Positions 56,512 through 64,000 of a DNA stretch of 64,000 bases are shown piece after piece. The first letter of the stretch is position 1, and every line of letters begins with the position of its first letter. Source of the DNA: Chloroflexi bacterium AL-N1 (GTDB lineage Bacteria; Chloroflexota; Chloroflexia; Chloroflexales; Roseiflexaceae); NCBI GenBank assembly GCA_013122435.1, contig WYDT01000008.1:62001-126000 (forward strand). Reading direction: 5' to 3'. The notes under the pieces were generated by a model that made no database searches, was not told the DNA's origin, and worked only from the letters and a program-made list of their open reading frames with translations. Position numbers and translations under genes: made by a program.

Positions 56512-57660
56512 TTATCCCACACATCCACCCCACGGTATTTTTCTCACAATACATTGATCAACACATTCTCCAACTACCCCAGTAAACGGAACTCCTATAG
56601 CAACTATAATACAGGCGGCACACAAAGCAGCACCAACAGGAGGAGCAAGACATCCAACTGCACAAATCGTACCAGCGATTAAAATAAGAGCATCGACAAT
56701 ACCTTGCGAGGCCAGACAGTTTCGAATACAACACCATCCATCTTGGACAGGAGCAGAAGCAACACGATTGGTTCCATCTGACTGCAAAGTTGAAAACGAA
56801 GTAGTGTCGATATTGGTAGAACGACCTTGATTGTCAGTTTGCGTAGCTTTCACTATCTCGCTATTTGGGCTAATTACTACCTCGATTGTATCTTTCGCAT
56901 TACGCTCTACCCATCCAACTGTATTTCCCGTCCGATCCATTGTAACCAATATACCCGCAGACATAATCATGCTTCGCGTTGTTTTATCAAACAACATGCT
57001 GTAGTGACTATCTCCGGTCCCTCCAGAGAGAGGAACTGTAACTAGCACGACTGGTTGACCATCAGGTAATATGCCCTCTGCTACCTGTACTTCACTCAAC
57101 TGTATTATTAGATTACTGTCTCCCTTTTGAGACAAGCTATCGACAAACTTTTTGTACTCTGGAGAATTCAACGTAAGAGAAACAAACTCAGATCCTTCAA
57201 CAGAAGTTATTATCTGCCAGGATTTCTGCTCATTTGATTGCGCCGAAAGTGTTTTGCTAGATAAACTAGCATGGCCAAATAGCAATAAACCAGCAGTGGT
57301 TCCAATACGTTTCAAAAATCCTCTACGAGGTGACGAAGAATGTTGACTTCCAAGCGGCTCTCCTACTCCATATCTTTGTGCCACACGGAACACTTCCAGA
57401 CCCTTTTTAGGACCTAAAAGTAGACTGAGATCAAGCATCAATTTAGAACCGAACGATGTAGCCACACTGCCCTTCTTAACAGTGATCAGATAGGGTTGAT
57501 GCTTCCAACCATTGGGAAATACTCTACGTAAAAGCTGTTTTGCTTCCTCAGATTCAAGCGCAACAGCTTTTAGCTTTCCATCTACTACTTCCTCAATGTG
57601 CGTAGCTAATGAACGACACGAGTAACAACCAGAATCAAACAAAAGGTAACGATATCATGG
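56512..57660 (-). CDS. thioredoxin-like / Tat signal / halocin-C8-like cysteine-rich fusion protein
   Basis: About 376-382 residues in three parts. Residues 1-90 look thioredoxin-like, with CYSC (Cys6-Cys9). A Tat-type signal lies inside the protein: PRRGFLKRIGTTAGLLLFG at about 105-123. An exported domain (about 140-300) follows. The last 75 residues hold ten Cys (304, 305, 309, 327, 331, 341, 344, 360, 364, 374) in hydrophobic sequence such as GTICAVGCLAPP and ALCAACIIVAIG, much like halocin C8. Start problem: the frame reads YRYLLFDSGC, preceded by TGA, and the only ATG behind the AGGAAA ribosome site is one frame off. A one- or two-base lesion at the start is likely; TTG 57642 is the first possible start as read. 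Confidence 0.72.
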
Positions 57661-57915
57661 ATTTCCTCAACTTCTAATAATATCGTGAGTAACATAATTA
57701 TAACATTTTTTCTATAAATTGGAATACACTTTATTCAAAAACACACAAGAAACAAAATTGTAGTCATTATCAGGCTTTTGCCTTACTATCTTCTCTTCGG
57801 CTTCTTGTGCTTGCTATTGACAGCTTCTGACAAACGTGATAGCCTTTACAAAACAATTGCATACATGTTTTCGTAACGCCTGATTCAGTATTTAGCGAGT
57901 CATAAACAATACACC

Positions 57916-59811
57916 ATGGCAGACAAGTATTACCAGAAATATGGCCCGATCCAGCGACGCCGCTCCAATGGTGTTTTCGAGTATGAGGAAGCGGTTGTTC
58001 CACGTCCCGAACCAACACCAGAAACGCCACCCACACGCTACCGGGCTCAACGACAACGACGCTCAATGGTAAAACCAGTGGCTTTTATTGTTGTTGCCAT
58101 CAGTATAGCGGTGCTGCTCCCTTTTGCCACGAATCTCTTTATGGGCAACCAGGCTATGCAAGGAGTGAGTATCCAAGGGCAAGCAGTCAGTGGCATGTCA
58201 CGTGATGCGTTACAAGCTGAATTAGAAGCTCAGTATGCCTCCTTCCAAACCACACCAATTACCTTGTCATTTGATGATCGTACCTGGACACCATCGCTCG
58301 ATCAGCTGGGTGCCAAACTAGACATTGAGACGATGGTTGATACTGCAATGATGACAGGCCGACATGGCGGACCGATCGAGCGTATACAAGATCTTTGGGC
58401 TTTGTGGTCCGGTGGGGTTGATATTGGCCCACGGCTTATTGTTGATCAACAGGTGTTACAGGCATATCTCTCTATTGCCGCACTCGAAGTCGAACAACCG
58501 CCACGTGATGCCGCCCTCAGCGTTGCCGAAGGCAAGGTCGTGCCGACTGGTGCACGTGATGGTCGCCAGGTGCTTGTTGATGAAACCGCAGATGATGTCA
58601 TCCTATCGCTCGAATCACTTGAATCACAAACGGTAGTGATGCGGACACGGCTGCTTGATCCAACCATTGATGATACGGAAGTGGCCTTGGTGGCCGATGA
58701 GGCACGTGAATTACTTGACACACCACTTACCTTACAACAAGCCGACCGAAGCTGGACTTGGGAACCAGAGCGTATTGCGTCCTTGTTAGAGGTGGCGAGA
58801 GACGACAGCACAATGTCGATTAGTATCGATGAGCAACGCCTCGCAGCAGCAGTAGAAAACCTGACTCAGTTGGTAAATTCTCCGACCGCCGAGCCACGAG
58901 TCGCATTCAACAACGGGGTGTTGGCCATCTCCCAACCAGGTCAAACGGGCTGGCGACTTGAGCAACCAGAAGCAGTTGAGGCAATTCGTGAGGCCATCTA
59001 TGCAGGTGATCGCACACTCAATCTGCCCGTTGATGAATTATCACCACAGGTTACAGCAGAAACCTTACCTGAATTGGGCATTGTAGAGGTTGTGGGCGAG
59101 GGAAAAACAAGCTTTGCTGGTTCAGCCGACTATCGAATCACCAATATCAAGGCGGGGGCAGCCCAATTGAATGGGGTGCTTATCGCTCCTGGCGAGGAAT
59201 TTTCCTTCAATACACAGATCGGTTCTATTGATGAGGAAAACGGCTTTGTGCAGGGTTACGCGGTGATTGGCAATCGTACGCAACTTGAGTGGGGCGGTGG
59301 TGTGTGTCAAGACTCAACCACTGTTTTTCGTGCGGCGTTCTGGGCCGGTCTTCCCATTACCGAACGTCATGCACATCCCTTCTACATTAGCTGGTATGAT
59401 GATTACAGCTTTCCCGAAGAGGCCTCACCAGGAATGGATGCAGCCATCTATACCGGTGTGCAAGACCTCAAATTCGTCAATGACACCGAGAACTGGTTGC
59501 TTATGGAAGCGCTGGTTGATGAAGTTAATCAAGTGATGACCGTACAGCTGTACGGCACCAGTCCTGAGCGCACAGTGACGGTCAGCGGCCCAACCATCGA
59601 CAATGTGGTGGCACCACCAGCGACACCTGTTTATCTCGATGATTTTACCTTGTCGGCGGGGACAGTGCAGCAGACTGACACAGCACGGCGGGGGATGGAT
59701 ATCTCGGTTTATCGTATCATCAGCGAGAATGGCGTACAGCAAGAGCCAGAGCTGTTTTTCACACGCTTCAAAGCCTGGCCAGATGTCTTTGTGCGCGGTA
59801 CTGGGCAATAA
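57916..59811 (+). CDS. VanW family protein with peptidoglycan-binding-type repeats
   Basis: 631 residues. A cytoplasmic N-terminus with basic Pro-rich sequence (1-52) is followed by one membrane helix (about 53-74, VAFIVVAISIAVLLPFATNL). Two or three YoaR-like domains (about 80-390) come next, then the VanW domain (about 395-545) with LIAPGEEFSFN, the signature GGGVCQDSTTVFRAAFWAGLPI and HAHPFYI. It probably acts at the cell wall. No ribosome site precedes the ATG, so the start may be leaderless or elsewhere. No vancomycin-resistance genes are near, so VanW here is only a fold name. Confidence 0.88.
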   Translation: MADKYYQKYGPIQRRRSNGVFEYEEAVVPRPEPTPETPPTRYRAQRQRRSMVKPVAFIVVAISIAVLLPFATNLFMGNQAMQGVSIQGQAVSGMSRDALQAELEAQYASFQTTPITLSFDDRTWTPSLDQLGAKLDIETMVDTAMMTGRHGGPIERIQDLWALWSGGVDIGPRLIVDQQVLQAYLSIAALEVEQPPRDAALSVAEGKVVPTGARDGRQVLVDETADDVILSLESLESQTVVMRTRLLDPTIDDTEVALVADEARELLDTPLTLQQADRSWTWEPERIASLLEVARDDSTMSISIDEQRLAAAVENLTQLVNSPTAEPRVAFNNGVLAISQPGQTGWRLEQPEAVEAIREAIYAGDRTLNLPVDELSPQVTAETLPELGIVEVVGEGKTSFAGSADYRITNIKAGAAQLNGVLIAPGEEFSFNTQIGSIDEENGFVQGYAVIGNRTQLEWGGGVCQDSTTVFRAAFWAGLPITERHAHPFYISWYDDYSFPEEASPGMDAAIYTGVQDLKFVNDTENWLLMEALVDEVNQVMTVQLYGTSPERTVTVSGPTIDNVVAPPATPVYLDDFTLSAGTVQQTDTARRGMDISVYRIISENGVQQEPELFFTRFKAWPDVFVRGTGQ

Positions 59812-60019
59812 ATTTTCACCCTCCATCCCGCCCACCGCTCCAGCAGATGGCTACCGACGCCCACCTGCTCCAGCAATCAATCCACGACCTCGATGTAGCG
59901 GTGGCTTCCAGCTGCCCATTCATTTAATCTACAGGTCTCCTCGCGCACTATTTAATCATCCAAACCGTGATTGCAGACCACTCCCACACACCCTATTTTG
60001 TCGCTGGAAACAATAAACA

Positions 60020-60039
60020 GCGCGTTTAGCTAAACGCGC
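60020..60039. terminator. palindromic hairpin between convergent genes
   Basis: GCGCGTTTAGCTAAACGCGC is a perfect 20-bp palindrome, located between the ends of the VanW gene and the Agl23-like gene. Likely bidirectional terminator, although poor in flanking T. Confidence 0.7.
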
Positions 60040-60074
60040 CGTTCGTTATCCTCAGTTTCTGTTGAATTATCTGC

Positions 60075-63000
60075 TTACGATGGTGGTTCCCCTTCAGTTG
60101 GTGGGGTCGCAGAGCCATCAACAGGCAACTGGAACTGCATCACTCGATCATTGCCACGATCGATTACATAGACACTACCATCTTCTGCGACGGCCAAACC
60201 ACTTGGCAATGAGAATGAAGCAAAATCGTCCCCAACACCACCCCAACTGAGCAAGGGCTCACCAAATTCATCGGTGTACATCACCAGATTTCTGCTGGGA
60301 ACACTCACAAAGATCTGCCCATTTTCACCAGCAGCCACAAACGGATCGTCATAGCTGTTGACTTCCCAACCATTGACGTTAAAGGTGGTTGATGGTATCG
60401 CACTCACGAGGCCATCGCCACCAGGCGGAAAGACCTGTACACGGCCATTCCAAACATCGGCCACATACACATTCCCTTCATCGTCAACATCAACGCTCGT
60501 AGGCTCATTGAAAGCACCCGTTTCCGAGCCATCGTACCCCCACTGATAGATGAACTCACCCTCATCGTTCGTCACCACAATGCGACGATTGCCGGTATCA
60601 GCAACATACACATTGCCCTCGTCATCGACTGCGACATCACGCGGTCCAAAGAAACCAAATGGGTCCGCTGCATTGCCAGACTGAGTACGGTCCGTGATGG
60701 TAGCACGTTGTCCGGCACCCAGTTCTTCCCGGCCCTCACCCCAGGCCGTCACAAATTCACCATCCGCATCAAGTTTGACGACTCGGGCATTCCACGTGTC
60801 AGCCACATAGATATTATCGTCACCATCAATCGCTATCCCTCGAGGTTCATTAAATTGACCCTCTCCACGACCAAGTGAGCCAATAGCACGAACAAAACTG
60901 CCATCTGATGCAAAAATATTGATACGATGATTGAAGGTATCCGCCACATAGACATTGCCCTGACTATCAAGCGCTACATCACGAGGCTCATTCAGTTCAC
61001 CGTCGGCCTGCCCAGAAGAACCGATGATCTGTTGCGAGATAAGTTTGTAGGCACCACTCGGCGCACCTCCTCCAGCAAGATCTCCTGTGGGGGCCAGATC
61101 ACGCCGTACCCATACTTCCATCTCACGACCGTTGAGTTGTAACGGATCAGGGAGTTCGCGCCACATCAGATATGCGGCAGTGTCAGGCCAGTGTGAACGG
61201 TCGAATGGCCACAGGATCGGAGCCAGTAAGCCACCAAACTGCTCAGCCTCCAGGCCCGGATTGCTACAGTCCTCACGTGCTTCCTCAATGGTCATGCGAC
61301 TGTAGTAAAACCGTTTGTAACCGTCACTCTGTGGATCACATTTGTTGCCTTCCGGGAACCACCAGTTGAGGGTGGAACCATATCGATAGACATAGTTTTG
61401 CTCAAGCGCCTGGCGTACCGGCTCTGTAAGACTGCGCGACGAAATCAATACAGCCGGTGCATGTTCCTTTTCACCATCTGGCTGATCAGCACTGACAGGC
61501 ACCAGAAACGACTCCGGCGTTATATTAGTAAAGAAATCATCCGACCGACTCTCATAGCGTTCAAAGTCACGCAGATACCATAGGAATGGCCAGTTGAGAC
61601 TCCCTTCGTCACTACCATCGATAATAACAGGCATGGAATTGCCCCCGATCGGATCGGCAGCCGTACGATCATTGCGAGTCTGATTGATCGCAAGAATACG
61701 CAAATCTTCGACAATACGCGGAACATCCGGCGAGGTTTGCACATATACCAGCGGCTCAACCGGCGTGTCCGGATTCTCATACACAACCATCCACGACGCT
61801 CGCAGCATATACAGACCACACAAAAATGCAACCGTGACCGTGCTAATGGCGATGGTAGCGCGTATACCAACCAACTGCGCGATGGTCAGCAGACTAAAGA
61901 TAAGCACGCCACCGATAAGCAATGGGAGCAAACCCTGTAGCACATTTGCCAGGGTCTCTTGCGTTGTTGCTGCGCCACCAAAACTAATACGCCATAACCC
62001 CATACTGATTGCGACTATGGTTAAAAAGAGTACCGGAGGCACGAGCCATACCTGAGCGTTCAACGTACGCCACCGCACCGATTCAAACAGTTTGCCCAGT
62101 CCCCACGCTATCAGCAGATTCCCAGGGAGCGAAATATGCACCAGGAGCCATGGCATTTTTTCTCCGGCCCACGAAAACACCACCAGCGACCCAATAAACC
62201 AGAAGGCCAGGAACAACGGAAACAGCGGTAACGATGGAATTGCGGCTTTAGCGGTAGCTGAGAGATCTGTAACCTCTACCCAAGACCCTGATTCTGATAG
62301 CACTGTTGAACTTTCACCCTTAGCGGTAGCTGGAGTATCTCCCACCTCTTCTGCAAGATTGCTCGTTTCCTTAGCTGACTCAGGAGTTTCCAAGATCGTC
62401 TCATGCTGCTCGGAAGTGCGAGATACCAACTGCTCTTCTATCTTCTGAGACGTCCATCTGATAGGCCACTTCCATAAACCCCACGTGAAGAGATAGATGA
62501 TGGCTGCAATAGAACCAAACAACGCAAGTGGTTCATAGATCGGCAACAACATCAGATAGTAATACCAGGGTTGATCACCACGGGCAAATTCGTGTTGCGA
62601 GCCGAGCCAGTACGCCAAGCCCTGATAGAGGCCATCAATGACGCCACGTGGATCGGTAAAGAACACGCTATACATCACGATGAACAGTGAAGCCAGGATA
62701 CCAAGTGCGATAAAGAGGGTCGTCCGTTCTTCCTGCACCAACGCCCGTAGACGTGGAAGCAAGATCGGCTCGCGATCCCACACTCGCATCATCAGCAAAC
62801 CGCTCCCGACCACCGCACTAATGAGGATGGCAATCCCCTGTGCATCAAGGGTATCACCAATCTGAGGGTTCCAGATCTCAACGATGGTAGCGATACCAAA
62901 CAGAATGCTCATCCCAATGATGAGGAAGCGCCGCCGCACCCATTCTCCAAGCGCACGAATAATTACAAAGGAGCCAAATATATAGAACAAAATATAGTAG

Positions 63001-63617
63001 AGTTCATGCGTCCCCATCGCAAGGGCCGTACCAATCGCTAACAGGTAAAGATAGCACGCCCGACCTGTGTCAAGGTAGCGAAAGAACCCAATAACCATCC
63101 ACACCGTCCAGAGTACCATCAAGCCATCGTGACGAGCAAAACGGGTGAAGTAGAGGAGCGAGGGTGCCAGAGCCAGCAACACCGCCGCAATGATGGTCCC
63201 ATACCGTCCCAGATATGGTCGGAGCCACCATACCGATGCAACCATGAGAATACCCGCCACCGCCTGTGGAATACGTGCCTGGGCATCACCATCACCAAAC
63301 AGGAAGTACGAGAGAAATGTCAAAAGATAGAGTGAAGGACCGTGATAAACAGGATCGTAGCAGTACGATGAGTGAGAGCGACCACCAGCACATGTGAAGC
63401 CACCCTCACCAGTGTACAACTTCCAACTCATCCAGGCATGTATCGACTCATCGTGATGAAGCGCCATATGGCCCAATCCCCACAGATGCGTCACAATACT
63501 CACCAGAACAATCCCAACCATCAACAGTACATCAATGCTCACACGTGAAAAATCAAGCGTGCGATCAAAAAGTGTTGGCGGTCCAAATTCGCGAGACTCG
63601 CGTGGTATAACAGACAT
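60075..63617 (-). CDS. Agl23-like (TIGR03663) membrane protein fused to NHL propeller
   Basis: 1180 residues. The N-terminal half is a polytopic GT-C-type protein: HLWGLGHMALHHDESIHAW holds the early acidic motif, and about 12 helices follow to residue 600. It resembles the flippase-associated Agl23 proteins and PMT-type glycosyltransferases. A soluble part (about 600-860) leads to six NHL repeats (about 875-1165; e.g. LNEPRDVALDSQGNVYVADT), a six-bladed propeller outside the membrane. The combination suggests lipid-linked glycan transfer with an external binding platform. The next gene upstream appears to be a related copy. Confidence 0.88.
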   Translation of the reverse strand: MSVIPRESREFGPPTLFDRTLDFSRVSIDVLLMVGIVLVSIVTHLWGLGHMALHHDESIHAWMSWKLYTGEGGFTCAGGRSHSSYCYDPVYHGPSLYLLTFLSYFLFGDGDAQARIPQAVAGILMVASVWWLRPYLGRYGTIIAAVLLALAPSLLYFTRFARHDGLMVLWTVWMVIGFFRYLDTGRACYLYLLAIGTALAMGTHELYYILFYIFGSFVIIRALGEWVRRRFLIIGMSILFGIATIVEIWNPQIGDTLDAQGIAILISAVVGSGLLMMRVWDREPILLPRLRALVQEERTTLFIALGILASLFIVMYSVFFTDPRGVIDGLYQGLAYWLGSQHEFARGDQPWYYYLMLLPIYEPLALFGSIAAIIYLFTWGLWKWPIRWTSQKIEEQLVSRTSEQHETILETPESAKETSNLAEEVGDTPATAKGESSTVLSESGSWVEVTDLSATAKAAIPSLPLFPLFLAFWFIGSLVVFSWAGEKMPWLLVHISLPGNLLIAWGLGKLFESVRWRTLNAQVWLVPPVLFLTIVAISMGLWRISFGGAATTQETLANVLQGLLPLLIGGVLIFSLLTIAQLVGIRATIAISTVTVAFLCGLYMLRASWMVVYENPDTPVEPLVYVQTSPDVPRIVEDLRILAINQTRNDRTAADPIGGNSMPVIIDGSDEGSLNWPFLWYLRDFERYESRSDDFFTNITPESFLVPVSADQPDGEKEHAPAVLISSRSLTEPVRQALEQNYVYRYGSTLNWWFPEGNKCDPQSDGYKRFYYSRMTIEEAREDCSNPGLEAEQFGGLLAPILWPFDRSHWPDTAAYLMWRELPDPLQLNGREMEVWVRRDLAPTGDLAGGGAPSGAYKLISQQIIGSSGQADGELNEPRDVALDSQGNVYVADTFNHRINIFASDGSFVRAIGSLGRGEGQFNEPRGIAIDGDDNIYVADTWNARVVKLDADGEFVTAWGEGREELGAGQRATITDRTQSGNAADPFGFFGPRDVAVDDEGNVYVADTGNRRIVVTNDEGEFIYQWGYDGSETGAFNEPTSVDVDDEGNVYVADVWNGRVQVFPPGGDGLVSAIPSTTFNVNGWEVNSYDDPFVAAGENGQIFVSVPSRNLVMYTDEFGEPLLSWGGVGDDFASFSLPSGLAVAEDGSVYVIDRGNDRVMQFQLPVDGSATPPTEGEPPS

Positions 63618-63639
63618 ACCTAATTCCTATTTTGCTCTG

Positions 63640-64000
63640 TTATTGATTCGTTGATGCTTCACCAGTGCCTAACCCAAGATCTTCAGCCACTTCTGGCCGA
63701 ACTGCGAGAATAAAATCCGCTGATCCCAGTGGTACAGGTGGATGCCGATAGATTAAATATTGCCACAGTTGAACCAGCGCCGTATCATCAGCAGGGTTAC
63801 GTAAGAGACGCATAAGCAATGATGAATTATCGGTCACTGGTGCCAAATTCCAATCAGGTGGTAGCCGATAGGTACGATCTTCGGGAAACCACCAGCGAAG
63901 CGGGTATTGTTGAATACGAAAGCCGTCCAGACTCTGCAGATTTTGCGGGTAGGCATCAACATTTTCTTTCAACATCAAAACAGCCATCACCTCTGGACCT
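63640..64000 (-). CDS. C-terminal part of a second Agl23-like protein (runs off window)
   Basis: The frame is open to the last base; the N-terminus lies beyond the window. The visible 120 residues have FRIQQYPLRWWFPEDRTYRL, similar to the YVYRYGSTLNWWFPEGNKC segment of the neighbouring protein, and end with PVPLGSADFILAVRPEVAEDLG, like its REMEVWVRRDLAP. There is no NHL part, so this copy ends where the other continues into the propeller. It lies 22 nt upstream of that gene. Confidence 0.7.
   Translation of the reverse strand, partial: GPEVMAVLMLKENVDAYPQNLQSLDGFRIQQYPLRWWFPEDRTYRLPPDWNLAPVTDNSSLLMRLLRNPADDTALVQLWQYLIYRHPPVPLGSADFILAVRPEVAEDLGLGTGEASTNQ

Noticed and set aside
57916-59811. 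Vancomycin resistance role for the VanW-domain protein
   Set aside because: No vanA/H/X/S/R-type genes; VanW domains are widespread without a resistance function.

Overview
The window most likely comes from a member of the Chloroflexota, a mesophile of roughly 50% GC. This is inferred from gene content, because there is no rRNA here. The evidence is an Agl23-like membrane protein fused to NHL repeats with a second paralogue beside it, secreted proteins ending in a short HLPLIQR/VYLPAIAR tail, a DUF190-CBS fusion, and a very large PUFA-synthase-like polyketide synthase. Strong sigma70-type promoters (TTGACA-17-TATGAT and TTGACA-17-TACAAT) are visible.

Region 1 (1-11861, all +) is a carbohydrate utilisation operon. 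It holds the end of a sugar-binding protein, two ABC permeases, a cytoplasmic heparinase II/III-type lyase, a cytoplasmic Cys-type sulfatase, a secreted clan-A-like glycoside hydrolase with a carbohydrate-binding C-terminus, a CE7 acetyl esterase, a GH37-like enzyme and a sugar isomerase/epimerase. Together they suggest extracellular cutting, import, and intracellular desulfation and depolymerisation of an acetylated, sulfated, probably uronate-containing glycan.

Region 2 (12348-22334) starts with a secreted amidase/PA14 protein. It is followed on the minus strand by eight tandem genes for about 57-residue exported peptides that all end in CxxC (15349-17199). The array is bracketed by two near-identical hairpins and a 50-nt copy of the amidase 3' end. 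A frameshifted lipoprotein, a monohaem cytochrome c lipoprotein, a small membrane protein, a GT4 glycosyltransferase and a matrixin-like protease with an in-frame TGA inside its active-site region come next.

Region 3 (22533-36167) holds pyrR-pyrB-pyrC with a readable PyrR attenuator and promoter, tRNA-Pro(GGG), a DUF190-CBS protein, a GH16-like protein, a membrane EEP-family hydrolase, a secreted repeat protein, a dual-specificity phosphatase, an Smr protein, and a decayed defence patch. That patch contains a NADAR gene with an amber codon, a BamHI-like endonuclease pseudogene (nonsense plus frameshift), and an intact DNA methyltransferase with its HTH regulator.

Region 4 (36296-51743, all -) is a biosynthetic operon: acyl-CoA dehydrogenase, a 3065-residue KS-AT-KS-ACP5-KR-DH synthase, an Sfp-type phosphopantetheinyl transferase, and three acyl-CoA carboxylase subunits. 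The dehydrogenase, extender-unit supply and carrier activation are encoded together with the synthase. All five carrier domains carry DTV in place of the usual DSL/DSI.

Region 5 (52618-64000) has an RNA uracil methyltransferase, an M50 protease with CBS domains, a XisH/XisI pair, a small membrane protein, a thioredoxin-like/Tat/halocin-C8-like cysteine-rich fusion protein, a VanW-family protein, and the Agl23-NHL protein with part of a paralogue running off the window.

The strongest candidates for undescribed biology are the eight-member CxxC-tail peptide array, the halocin-C8-like fusion protein, and the Thr-carrier-domain polyketide synthase operon. Several genes carry single-base lesions, so true decay must be separated from assembly error before they are interpreted.
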